Origin: Shinella sp032095155
Lineage (GTDB): Bacteria; Pseudomonadota; Alphaproteobacteria; Rhizobiales; Rhizobiaceae
Length of the DNA: 64,000 nt
Direction: 5' to 3'
NCBI RefSeq assembly: GCF_049199905.1
Contig: NZ_JBLZPK010000033.1
Location: forward strand, 62,001 to 126,000
The position numbers were made by a program, and so were the translations under genes. Positions 43,352-51,192 of the stretch are shown one piece after another (position 1 is the stretch's first letter; each line of letters starts with the position of its first letter). The notes under the pieces are model-generated. The model was not told where the DNA came from and made no database searches. It saw nothing but the letters and a program-made list of their open reading frames with translations.

Positions 43352-44032
43352 TCAGGCGCGACGCGCCTGTCGTTCTTCACCCTGCGCGATGCGGTCGAGG
43401 ATAGGTTTTCCGCCCAGCAGGATGTCATCGACGATGGCCATGGAGGCCGCCGGCGAATCATGACGTTTCAAGGCCTCGACGACGGGATAGTGATGATCGA
43501 TCATCGCCCGGCCGCCGGCCAGATAGGCGTCAGAAATGTGTGGTCCCATCTGCAACCAGAGCCGCCGCAGGATGGTGGTGAGCACCGGCAGGCCGGCGAT
43601 CTGCGGCAGCATGAAGTGGAAGGCCTGGTTGAGCTGCGTGCCTTTCAACCGGTCGCCATCGGCAATCGCTTGCTCGTTTTCCCGCAAAATTTGCTCCAGC
43701 ACCTGCACATCGGCGCTCGTCGCCACCTGTGCGGCCGTCTCGGCGGCGAGCCCTTCGAGGCGCACGCGGATGGCGCGGATTTCGCGGTAACGCGCTTCGC
43801 TCAAGCCTGCGATGCGGATGTCGCGCGGCGAGCGGAAGGTGATGGCTTCATCATTGGCAAGACGCAGGATGGCATCGCGGATCGGCGTGACGCTGGTGCC
43901 GAACTGCTCGGCGAGATCGCGGATCTTCAACCGGTCGCCCGGCTGGAAACGGCCTTGCATCAGCGCATCGCACAGCGCGGCATAGACCACGCTGTTGAGG
44001 TTCTCATATTCCAGTGTCGCGAATTCGGGCAT
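43352..44032 (-). CDS. GntR-family (FCD) transcriptional regulator
   Basis: This 226-residue regulator has a winged helix (VVYAALCDALMQGRFQPGD, IRDLAEQFGTSVTPIRDAIL) and a helical FCD ligand domain with metal-binding-type residues (EQAIADGDRLKGTQLNQAFH, HHYPVVEAL). ATG 44032 gives MPEFATLEYENL; an upstream in-frame ATG at 44074 falls in the operator region. It is divergent from the kinase-aminotransferase pair and has an inverted repeat in the shared promoter, consistent with control of both sides. Confidence 0.9.
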   Translation of the reverse strand: MPEFATLEYENLNSVVYAALCDALMQGRFQPGDRLKIRDLAEQFGTSVTPIRDAILRLANDEAITFRSPRDIRIAGLSEARYREIRAIRVRLEGLAAETAAQVATSADVQVLEQILRENEQAIADGDRLKGTQLNQAFHFMLPQIAGLPVLTTILRRLWLQMGPHISDAYLAGGRAMIDHHYPVVEALKRHDSPAASMAIVDDILLGGKPILDRIAQGEERQARRA

Positions 44033-44061
44033 GGAACTGGTCCGCAAAATCGAGTAACAAG

Positions 44062-44097
44062 ATACTTGATGCATCTTTTTTGACGTGTTTCAAGTAT
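44062..44097. promoter_or_regulatory. Candidate operator between GntR regulator and kinase genes
   Basis: ATACTTGA (44062-44069) and TCAAGTAT (44090-44097) are perfect inverted arms 20 bases apart. The left arm continues as TTGATGCATC, a motif repeated upstream of the SDR gene. This is the best operator candidate for the FCD regulator. Confidence 0.65.
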
Positions 44098-44220
44098 GGG
44101 CCGCCGCCACAGGCATTCTCGGGGGAAGAAACGCCCGTGGCAATGGCGGCCGGGGCGCTGTCAACAGCGCCGGAAACCGTCTTCGACAAAACCGCGGAAA
44201 ACCGCCAGAACGGAGCCAGC

Positions 44221-45270
44221 ATGACGGAGCAAGCGCCCGCCGCCCAAAAACCGGACTCGATGTCGGCGACATGGAGCGTGACCGCGATCGAGGACGCCGA
44301 GGCCGCCGTCGCCGATGTCTATGGGCTGACCGGCGCGGTGAAACGGCTTTCCAGCGAGCGGGACGAGACCTTTCTCTTCAAGCGCGCCGACGGCACCGAT
44401 TTCATCCTGAAGATCGCCAACCCGGCCGAAGATCCGGCAGCGCTGGAATTCCAGGACGGCGCCCTGCTGCATCTCGAAACCGTCGCCCCCGCCGTGCCGG
44501 TACCGCGACTGGTGCCGACGCTGTCGGGCGAGCCGAGCCGCACGCTTGCCACATCGGATGGCCCGCGCATCATGCGCCTGCTCACCTTCCTCGACGGAGA
44601 GCTGCAATATCGCACGGAGGCCTCGGAGGCGCAGAGCCGCAATGTCGGCCGGGCGCTCGCCGAACTCGGCCTCGGCCTCAAGGATTACGACGGCCGCCCA
44701 CCTGAAGGAAAACTGATGTGGGACATTTCCCACACACTCGATCTGCAAGCTGTCGTCGGCGATGTCGCGGAAGAGCGGCGCACGCAGGTGGAGGCCATAC
44801 TGGCCGAATTCGAGCGGTCGCTGCCGGCCATCGCAGCCCTCGAGCGCCGCCAGATCATCCACAACGACTTCAACCCGCACAACATCCTGCTCGATCCGGC
44901 GGAGCCGACCAAGGTCGTCGGCATCATCGATTTCGGTGACATGGTGCATGCGCCCCTCATCAACGATCTCGCCGTCGGCATCTCCTATCACATGGCGACC
45001 GACAACTGGACCGCCCGCACCGGCGCCTTCCTCGACGGTTTTCTTTCGGCACGCCCGCTGCTGGCTCCGGAAGTCGAACTGCTCCCTCTCCTCATGCGCT
45101 GCCGTCTCGCGATGTCGATCATCATCGCGGAATGGCGCTCGGCGCGTTTCCCGGAAAACCGGGCCTATATCATGCGCAACCACGCCACCGCCTGGCGCGG
45201 CCTGCAGAATATTGCCGATCTCACTCCGGCCGGGCTGAAACGGCTCGCGCCCAACCTGACCGAGGCCTGA
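44221..45270 (+). CDS. APH-family kinase (hydroxylysine-kinase-like)
   Basis: This 349-residue protein is an aminoglycoside-phosphotransferase-fold small-molecule kinase: FKRADGTDFILKIANP carries the ATP Lys, HNDFNPHNILLD the catalytic loop and IIDFGDM the metal Asp. The ATG at 44221 has GGAG five bases upstream; an upstream in-frame ATG at 44143 lacks support. Two bases after its stop lies a class III aminotransferase-fold gene. Such kinase/PLP pairs occur as hydroxylysine kinase with phospho-hydroxylysine phospho-lyase, and in other organisms as fused proteins; the pair here probably phosphorylates and eliminates a hydroxy-amine. Substrate unproven. Confidence 0.85.
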   Translation: MTEQAPAAQKPDSMSATWSVTAIEDAEAAVADVYGLTGAVKRLSSERDETFLFKRADGTDFILKIANPAEDPAALEFQDGALLHLETVAPAVPVPRLVPTLSGEPSRTLATSDGPRIMRLLTFLDGELQYRTEASEAQSRNVGRALAELGLGLKDYDGRPPEGKLMWDISHTLDLQAVVGDVAEERRTQVEAILAEFERSLPAIAALERRQIIHNDFNPHNILLDPAEPTKVVGIIDFGDMVHAPLINDLAVGISYHMATDNWTARTGAFLDGFLSARPLLAPEVELLPLLMRCRLAMSIIIAEWRSARFPENRAYIMRNHATAWRGLQNIADLTPAGLKRLAPNLTEA

Positions 45271-45272
45271 TC

Positions 45273-46589
45273 ATGTCGATGGTGAATGCGTTTTCGCGCG
45301 AGGATTTCGAACGGCTGGGCGACGCCGAACAGGCGCTGATCGCGCGGCGGGAAAAGGTGCTCGGACCAGCCTACCGCCTGTTTTATGAAAAGCCGCTGCA
45401 TCTGGTGCGCGGCGAAGGTGTCTTCCTCTATGATACCGCGGGCGAAAAATACCTCGACGCCTACAACAACGTCGCCTCGCTCGGCCATTGCCATCCGCGC
45501 GTGGTCGAGGCGATCACCAGCCAGACCGCCGTGCTCAACACCCACACCCGCTACCTGCACGAGGGCATCGTCGACTATGCCGAGACGCTGACCGCGACCT
45601 TCCCGGCGGCGCTCAGCCAGGCGATGTTCACCTGCACGGGCAGCGAGGCGAACGACCTTGCCGTGCGCATTGCCCGCTACGTCACCGGCGGCACCGGCAT
45701 CATCTGCACCGATCTCGCCTATCACGGCCTGACGAGCGCGGTCGCCGAATTCTCGCCGTCACTCGGTGAGTCCGTCACGCTCGGCCCGCATGTGCGCACC
45801 GTGCCCGCACCGGACAGCTACCGCCATTCGCCAGAAGACATGATGGAGAAATTCGGCCGCGACGTGCGCGCCGCGATCGCCGATCTCCAGCGCCACGGCA
45901 TCAAGCCGGCCATGCTGATCACCGATACGATCTTCTCCAGCGACGGTATCTTCGCCGGCCCGAAGGGCTTTTTGAAGCCGGCGGTGGATGCCATTCACGC
46001 GGCCGGCGGCCTGTTCATCGCCGACGAGGTGCAGCCCGGCTTTGGCCGTACCGGCGAGACCATGTGGGGCTTCGAGCGCCATGGCGTGGCGCCCGACATG
46101 GTGACGATCGGCAAGCCGATGGGCAACGGCTATCCGATGGCCGGCATCGTGCTGCGCCCGGAGGTCATCGCCGAATTCGGCCCGCGCGCCCGCTACTTCA
46201 ACACGTTCGGCGGCAATCCGGTCGCGGCGGCAGCCGGCAAGGCGGTGCTCGACACGATCCGCATCGACGGCCTGCAACAGAATGCGCTTGAGGTCGGCAA
46301 TTATCTGATGGAGGGGCTGAAGGCGCTTTCCGGGCGCTATCACGCCATCGGTGACGTACGCGGCTCCGGCCTTTTCATCGGTGTCGAGATCGTCGCCGAT
46401 CCCGCCGTAAAAAGCCCGGACGCCGCTCTGACGACCCGCATCGTCAACGGCCTGCGCGAACGCCGCATCCTCATCAGCGCGTCCGGTCCGCGCGCCAACG
46501 TGCTGAAGATCCGCCCGCCGCTCGTCTTCTCGCGCGAGAATGCCGATATGCTGATCGACGCGCTCGGCGATGTGCTGAAGACGCTCTAA
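45273..46589 (+). CDS. Class III aminotransferase-fold PLP enzyme (phospho-lyase-like)
   Basis: This 438-residue PLP enzyme belongs to the class III aminotransferase family. It has YLDAYNNVASLGHCHPRVV, TCTGSEANDLAVRIAR, IADEVQPGFGRTG and the PLP Lys in TIGKPMGNGYPMAG. YNNVASLGHCHP is typical of the AGXT2L/phospho-lyase branch rather than ornithine or GABA aminotransferases. Together with the preceding kinase it may act as an O-phospho-amine phospho-lyase giving ammonia, phosphate and an aldehyde. An ordinary omega-aminotransferase remains possible. Confidence 0.88.
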   Translation: MSMVNAFSREDFERLGDAEQALIARREKVLGPAYRLFYEKPLHLVRGEGVFLYDTAGEKYLDAYNNVASLGHCHPRVVEAITSQTAVLNTHTRYLHEGIVDYAETLTATFPAALSQAMFTCTGSEANDLAVRIARYVTGGTGIICTDLAYHGLTSAVAEFSPSLGESVTLGPHVRTVPAPDSYRHSPEDMMEKFGRDVRAAIADLQRHGIKPAMLITDTIFSSDGIFAGPKGFLKPAVDAIHAAGGLFIADEVQPGFGRTGETMWGFERHGVAPDMVTIGKPMGNGYPMAGIVLRPEVIAEFGPRARYFNTFGGNPVAAAAGKAVLDTIRIDGLQQNALEVGNYLMEGLKALSGRYHAIGDVRGSGLFIGVEIVADPAVKSPDAALTTRIVNGLRERRILISASGPRANVLKIRPPLVFSRENADMLIDALGDVLKTL

Positions 46590-46596
46590 ACGGAAA

Positions 46597-46624
46597 GGGC
46601 GAGGCCGCGCGTGCAGCCTCGCCC
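46597..46624. terminator. Hairpin between convergent aminotransferase and RidA genes
   Basis: GGGCGAGGC (46597-46605) pairs with GCCTCGCCC (46616-46624) around a 10-base loop, seven bases after the aminotransferase stop. It is GC-rich without a clear T-run and lies between convergent genes. Confidence 0.7.
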
Positions 46625-46646
46625 CCCGAAACCCGCTTTAAAAAGC

Positions 46647-46985
46647 TCAGACGAGCGCGGTGACCTGGATTTCGACCAGCAGTTCCGGCGCGGCAAGGCG
46701 TGCCTCGACGGTGGCGCGGACCGGCAGATTGTCCTTGTCGACCCACTGGTCCCAGACCTCGTTCATCTGGCTGAAATGCGCGATGTCGCGCAGCCAGATA
46801 TTGGCGCTGATCAGCTTGGCCTTGGACGTGCCGGCCTCGGCCAGCAGGCCGTCGATCTGGGCGAGGATGTCGCGGGTCTGGGCGACCGTGTCGGCACCGT
46901 CGCCGGTCACGCCGGCCGTGGTGACGACGCCATTGACGACGACGGCTTCGCAGAAACGCTTGCCGGGCTTGATACGCTTGATCAT
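46647..46985 (-). CDS. RidA/YjgF family imine deaminase
   Basis: RidA proteins hydrolyse reactive enamine/imine intermediates of PLP- and FAD-enzymes to keto acids and ammonia. The 112-residue protein has the family's short length and the signature Arg region VRATVEARLAAPELLVEIQV. ATG 46985 follows GGGAG. It is the last gene of the presumed arginine operon, 22 bases after the racemase fusion; hydrolysis of 2-iminoarginine formed by the FAD dehydrogenase would be a fitting role (inference). Confidence 0.9.
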   Translation of the reverse strand: MIKRIKPGKRFCEAVVVNGVVTTAGVTGDGADTVAQTRDILAQIDGLLAEAGTSKAKLISANIWLRDIAHFSQMNEVWDQWVDKDNLPVRATVEARLAAPELLVEIQVTALV

Positions 46986-47007
46986 CGGAAATCTCCCATG
47001 GTTGTGA

Positions 47008-48795
47008 TCAGAGAATGGTTTTGCCGAAGGCCGACAAAATGAAATTGGCGCATTCCGCGCCGATCGGCGATGGCAGCGCGGCATCAATGCCGGAAATGCT
47101 GAGCGAGCGCAACTTGCCGCTGAGCGCCGCCATTTCCATCGCCGAATGGGTCTCGCGCACCGTGATGCCGCCGATGCCGCCGCTCCAGCCGGACATGTCT
47201 GTGGCCGTCGGCGAATAGCAGAGGTGGAAACCGCGCGTGCCGGCGGAGGCGATGGCGATAGCCTCGCGCATCGCCTGACGCAGGCCGAGCGCATCGATCT
47301 CCGACATCGTAAAGATGCGCATGCGCGATGCCTTCAGCGCCTCCACCTCTTCCGGTGCGGCATTGCGCAGGCCGATGAGCACGATATTTTCAGGCGCGAT
47401 AAACGGCGGCAGGCGGTCGAGCAGGCGGCGCAGCACCGCGTTTTCCGGCGGCGCTGCATCCGCGTCGCGATCCGGCATCATCGCCGCGTCGGAATCGATC
47501 CAGACGAGGCCGAGCGCATCATGTCTTTGGCCGGAGGCCTGTACCTTGGGCAGGATATCGCGCCGACGCGCGCAGATCGAGAGGGCCAGCGCATCGTCCC
47601 CCTCTCCCTTCTCGAAACCGAGATGCTCTATGCGCTCGGGGATGTTCTGCACGACGACGAGCGCGCCGCCGATGGCGTCCGTCTCAATTGTATAGGTCCT
47701 CGCCTCACCCTTCTCGCACACATCCCGCATCGGTACCTTCTCCACATATTCCGACGTCATCACCGTCAGCAGCGCGCCGTAATTCATCCGGAAGCTGACA
47801 TTCTCGCCGACGGCCAGGGGCGGATCGGCATCGGTGAGATCGAGCACCAGATGGTCGCTGGAGGCGCCGAGCACGCGCACGCCGCGCTGCGTCGGGATCA
47901 GGCCCTCGGCGATGACGTCCTCCCGGCCGATATTGGCGATGCCCCGCAACCGGTCGCCTTCGTCGATGAAGACGGGCGCATTGCCAAAGGCATCGAGGCC
48001 GGACAGGCCGATCGGCAGGGAGGGTTTCGTCTTCACCTCCAGAAGCTCGCCGGTCAGCTCGAAGACCTCGCGGTCGAGCGCTTCCCAGGGCTCGGTGAGG
48101 AAGGTCTCGCGCCCGCCCTGCAGGATGGCCTCGCCGATGCGCAGATTGTTGACGCCGGCAGGCATGCCGCCGGCCAGAAGCAGCGGCAGCGAGGAGGAAT
48201 TGCCGCCGGAGACCCAGTCGAGCGGCCGGCCGGTCATGCTCTCCACCTTATAGGCATGGCCGACCAGCTGGGTCAGATTCTCCTGCGTCGGGATAATCGC
48301 ACCGAAGCAGGTGAGGTTCGTGCCGACGCCGGCAATGCGCACGCCCGGCAGTTCCATCACGGCCTCGACGGTCGGCACGAGGTCGTTCGGCCAGATGCCT
48401 TCGCGCAGGTCGCCGAGGTCGATCATCAGGATGACGTCATGCACCCGCCCGAGCCGCTCGGCGACACGCGAGATCTCGCGCATCAGCTGGAGTTCGGATT
48501 GCAGGCTGATATCGACGCTGCGCACCAGCTCCTCGACCCGCGTTAACGGCGGGCTGCGCAGCAGCATGATCGGGCAATCGATGCCGGCGTCGCGCAGGCG
48601 GCGGATGTTCTCGAAGCGGGATTCGGCAATGCCCGCGACACCGCCGCGCAGCATCGCGCGCGCCACCTGCGGCATGCCGCAGGTGCCCTTGGTGACGCCG
48701 AAGGGCGTGATGCCGGAGGATTTGCACAGATCCACGACGGTGCGGGCATTGTGCTCGATGCGGGCGAGATCGATGGAGATTTGCGGATCGGACAT
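47008..48795 (-). CDS. Ornithine/arginine-racemase-like PLP enzyme fused to a degenerate arginase domain
   Basis: Residues 1-355 form an alanine-racemase-fold PLP domain of the ornithine racemase (Orr) type: PLP Lys36 in FGVTKGTCG, then MIDLGDLREGIWP, GVGTNLTCFGA, WVSGGNSSSLP, RIGEAILQGGRE and KPSLPIG. Residues from about 370 to 595 follow the arginase/agmatinase pattern (LGLVWIDSDAAMM, PENIVLIGLRN, HLCYSPTATD, ITVRETHSAMEMAA), but every metal-binding motif is altered: DxHxD is DSDAA (434-438), SFDxDxxDP reads CYSPTATD, and GGDH is missing. The second domain is therefore probably non-catalytic, perhaps an arginine sensor. I use ATG 48795 with AGGGA upstream. Cluster context favours racemisation of arginine or ornithine. 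Confidence 0.85.
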   Translation of the reverse strand: MSDPQISIDLARIEHNARTVVDLCKSSGITPFGVTKGTCGMPQVARAMLRGGVAGIAESRFENIRRLRDAGIDCPIMLLRSPPLTRVEELVRSVDISLQSELQLMREISRVAERLGRVHDVILMIDLGDLREGIWPNDLVPTVEAVMELPGVRIAGVGTNLTCFGAIIPTQENLTQLVGHAYKVESMTGRPLDWVSGGNSSSLPLLLAGGMPAGVNNLRIGEAILQGGRETFLTEPWEALDREVFELTGELLEVKTKPSLPIGLSGLDAFGNAPVFIDEGDRLRGIANIGREDVIAEGLIPTQRGVRVLGASSDHLVLDLTDADPPLAVGENVSFRMNYGALLTVMTSEYVEKVPMRDVCEKGEARTYTIETDAIGGALVVVQNIPERIEHLGFEKGEGDDALALSICARRRDILPKVQASGQRHDALGLVWIDSDAAMMPDRDADAAPPENAVLRRLLDRLPPFIAPENIVLIGLRNAAPEEVEALKASRMRIFTMSEIDALGLRQAMREAIAIASAGTRGFHLCYSPTATDMSGWSGGIGGITVRETHSAMEMAALSGKLRSLSISGIDAALPSPIGAECANFILSAFGKTIL

Positions 48796-48803
48796 GACAA
48801 TCC

Positions 48804-48855
48804 CTATTTTTCGCATTTCCGGACGGAAAACCGGTTCCCACTTTCCTGAAAATGC
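48804..48855. repeat. Rhizobial-type intergenic repeat with palindromic core
   Basis: The spacer between the FAD dehydrogenase and racemase genes is filled by a motif that reads, on the minus strand, TTTTCAGGAAAGTGGGAACC then GGTTTTCCGTCCGGAAATGC. From memory this family recurs many times between genes of Rhizobium and Agrobacterium; only one copy is seen here. It contains the inverted pieces GGAAAACC/GGTTTTCC and TCCGGA. Confidence 0.6.
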
Positions 48856-50103
48856 TCAGTTCCTGTAGAGCAGGCCTGCCGTATCGATCTCCGGCCTGCG
48901 GCCGGCAACGAGGTCGGCAACGAGCTTCCCCGAGCCGCAGGCCATGGTCCAGCCGACATGGCCGTGGCCGGTGTCGAGGAACAGGTTTTCGTAGCGTGCG
49001 CGGCCATGCACCGGCACGGAGCCCGGCATCATCGGGCGCAGGCCCGACCAGAGCACCACCTTCGTTTCGTCGATGGCGCCGGGAAAGAGATCGTGCGCCG
49101 TCTTGAACATGCTGGTGAAATCGGCGGGCTTGAACGTGCGGTCGTATCCGGCGAATTCGGCGGTGGAGGCAAGGCGCAGACGGTTGCCGAGGCGGGAATA
49201 GGCGATCAGCCGGTCCTCGTCGACGCCGCCCATGGTCGGCCCCTTGTCCTCGTCGATCGGCAAGGTCGCCGTATAGCCTTTTACGGGATAGACCGGCACA
49301 TCGATGCCGATCTTGCGGGCAAGCAACGAACTTTCCGGGCCAAGCGACAGCACGACGGCATCGCAGGCGACCGGCCCCTTGTCGGTCAGCACCGCCTTGA
49401 CGCGATTGCCCTGAACATCGAGGCCGGTGACGACGGTCCCGAAGCGGAACGCGACGCCGTGGCGCACGCGCGCCTGCTCGGCAAGGCTTCGGGTGAAGAG
49501 CGAGGAATCGCCCGTCTGGTCCATCGAGGAATAGACGCCACCGGCCAGCTGGTGCTTCACCGCGGCCAGACCCGGCTCCAGCGCCACCAGCCGCTCGCGA
49601 TCCACCACCTCGATGGCGAGCCCCCGGTCGGCGATGTACTGCATGTGTTTGACGCCGGCATCCATGCTCTGCTGCGAGCGATAGAAATAGAGGATGCCCC
49701 GGCGCCGGTCGTCATAGGAGATGCCGGTCTCCTCCTGGATCGCGTTGATGCACTGGCGCGCATAGAAGGCGAGCCGCAGCTTGACCTCGGTATTGGCATG
49801 GGCACGCGATTGCGTGCATTGCATGAGGAAGCGCAGGCACCATGAGAGAAACTGCGGATCGAGGCTGAAACGCACCTTGATGCCGAGATCGGAGCGGAAC
49901 AGCGACTTCATGAAGGTGGTGAGCGCCGCCGGCGAGGCCCAGGCGGTGGAATCGCCCGGCGAGACGAGGCCGGCATTGCTCTGGCTGGTGCCGCGCGCCG
50001 CGCCCTCGTGGCGCTCCAGCACGGTCACGTCATGCCCGTCCTTCGACAGATACCACGCCACCGCCGTGCCGACGACGCCGGCGCCGAGAACAACTACTTT
50101 CAT
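48856..50103 (-). CDS. DadA-type FAD-dependent D-amino acid dehydrogenase
   Basis: This 415-residue flavoenzyme of the DAO/DadA family oxidises D-amino acids to imino acids. It has the FAD motif VVVLGAGVVGTAVAWYLSKDG, the second ERHEGAARGTSQSNAGLVSP typical of DadA (SNAGL), and the C-terminal GHGHVGWTMACGSGKLVADL. ATG 50103 follows GGGGAG. Positioned between a racemase and a ketoarginine-type decarboxylase, its likely substrate is D-arginine (or D-ornithine), analogous to DauA of Pseudomonas. Substrate is inferred from context. Confidence 0.9.
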   Translation of the reverse strand: MKVVVLGAGVVGTAVAWYLSKDGHDVTVLERHEGAARGTSQSNAGLVSPGDSTAWASPAALTTFMKSLFRSDLGIKVRFSLDPQFLSWCLRFLMQCTQSRAHANTEVKLRLAFYARQCINAIQEETGISYDDRRRGILYFYRSQQSMDAGVKHMQYIADRGLAIEVVDRERLVALEPGLAAVKHQLAGGVYSSMDQTGDSSLFTRSLAEQARVRHGVAFRFGTVVTGLDVQGNRVKAVLTDKGPVACDAVVLSLGPESSLLARKIGIDVPVYPVKGYTATLPIDEDKGPTMGGVDEDRLIAYSRLGNRLRLASTAEFAGYDRTFKPADFTSMFKTAHDLFPGAIDETKVVLWSGLRPMMPGSVPVHGRARYENLFLDTGHGHVGWTMACGSGKLVADLVAGRRPEIDTAGLLYRN

Positions 50104-50169
50104 GACACTCCCCCTCACCCTGACGCAGTTCCGCTTCGTCGCTTGCGGAATGACGCCAGCCTTTTGTTT

Positions 50170-51186
50170 TTAACTGCTGACCGCACCCTGCTTGAAGGTC
50201 GGTGCGAAGCCGCCGGAATCGCCGTCGTTGAAGCGGATGTAGCGCACCTCCTCCTCGAAAGTGTCGCAGGATTGCCGCCAGGTCGACCCCGGCCAGACCA
50301 GCTCCACCGAGGCATCGAGCGGCCGGTAGAGCGCCGTGTAAAGCGTGCCATAGCCGCGCCCGTAGGAGGTCTGATAGACCGGCGGACGCAGGAAGCTGGA
50401 CAACACCTTCTCGACATCGGCCGAACCGGCCAGCGATTTCTCCAGCGCCGCCTCACGCTCCACCGATTTGGTGGTCTCTGCGTGGCGGGCCCATTCGACG
50501 CTGTGCTGGTGATTGGTGCTAACGCGCCGCTCCACCACCTCGGCCGGCCGGTCCGGATTGACATAGACCGTCGCATGATGGCCCGACCGGTCGATGATGG
50601 CGATCGAATAGGCCATATGGACGGGAATGCGCTGGAGCATCGCGACGGCCTCGGCCGTATTGCTGGCGAACTCCAGCACGTAGCGCAGCACGACGGGGAT
50701 GCCGAACCCCTGCCCCGCGGCGGTACGTCCGCCGAAGGAGAGCGAGACCGACAGCCCGTCCTCATTGATGCCGTCGAGCACGCCCCATAGGCAATCGACC
50801 ACCGCCACCACCCGCTTGTTGTAGCGGGAGGCGAGCCAGGTGCCTTCCAGCAGGCGCGGGCTGTAGTCGTAGTTGCGGATGAGCGCCGGTTCCGCCCCCG
50901 TGACGATCGCCTGCGAGCAGCCCCCGACATAGAAGGGCGGGCACCACATGGAGAGGAAACGGGCTTCGAGATCCCCGCCGCCGGCCGCCTCGACGATCGC
51001 CTCGTAGATCGGCACCAGCTCCGGCATATGCGTGCGCAGCGCCTTGAGGCTCATGAAATAGGTCGGGCGCGAGCGGACCCCGTCGCGCACGAACCAGCGG
51101 CTATAGGCATGCCAGTGACGATCGAACACCCGGCGCCATTTGGGGCCGGGCCGGTCTTCGTCGATGGCTTCGAACTGGAGGTCCAT
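50170..51186 (-). CDS. C45-family Ntn hydrolase (acyltransferase/amidase-like)
   Basis: This 338-residue protein belongs to the C45 group related to isopenicillin-N acyltransferase and bile-salt hydrolases. The nucleophile is Cys90 in YVGGCSQAIV, with the following IRNYDYSPRLLEG (conserved RNYD) and a downstream NEDGLSVSLSFGG. About 89 residues precede the Cys and would be removed by autocleavage in true C45 enzymes. It starts six bases after the ATP-grasp gene, so the two are surely co-expressed, forming a make-and-break pair for an amide bond. The acyl and amine partners are unknown. Confidence 0.88.
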   Translation of the reverse strand: MDLQFEAIDEDRPGPKWRRVFDRHWHAYSRWFVRDGVRSRPTYFMSLKALRTHMPELVPIYEAIVEAAGGGDLEARFLSMWCPPFYVGGCSQAIVTGAEPALIRNYDYSPRLLEGTWLASRYNKRVVAVVDCLWGVLDGINEDGLSVSLSFGGRTAAGQGFGIPVVLRYVLEFASNTAEAVAMLQRIPVHMAYSIAIIDRSGHHATVYVNPDRPAEVVERRVSTNHQHSVEWARHAETTKSVEREAALEKSLAGSADVEKVLSSFLRPPVYQTSYGRGYGTLYTALYRPLDASVELVWPGSTWRQSCDTFEEEVRYIRFNDGDSGGFAPTFKQGAVSS

Positions 51187-51192
51187 GGCGTC

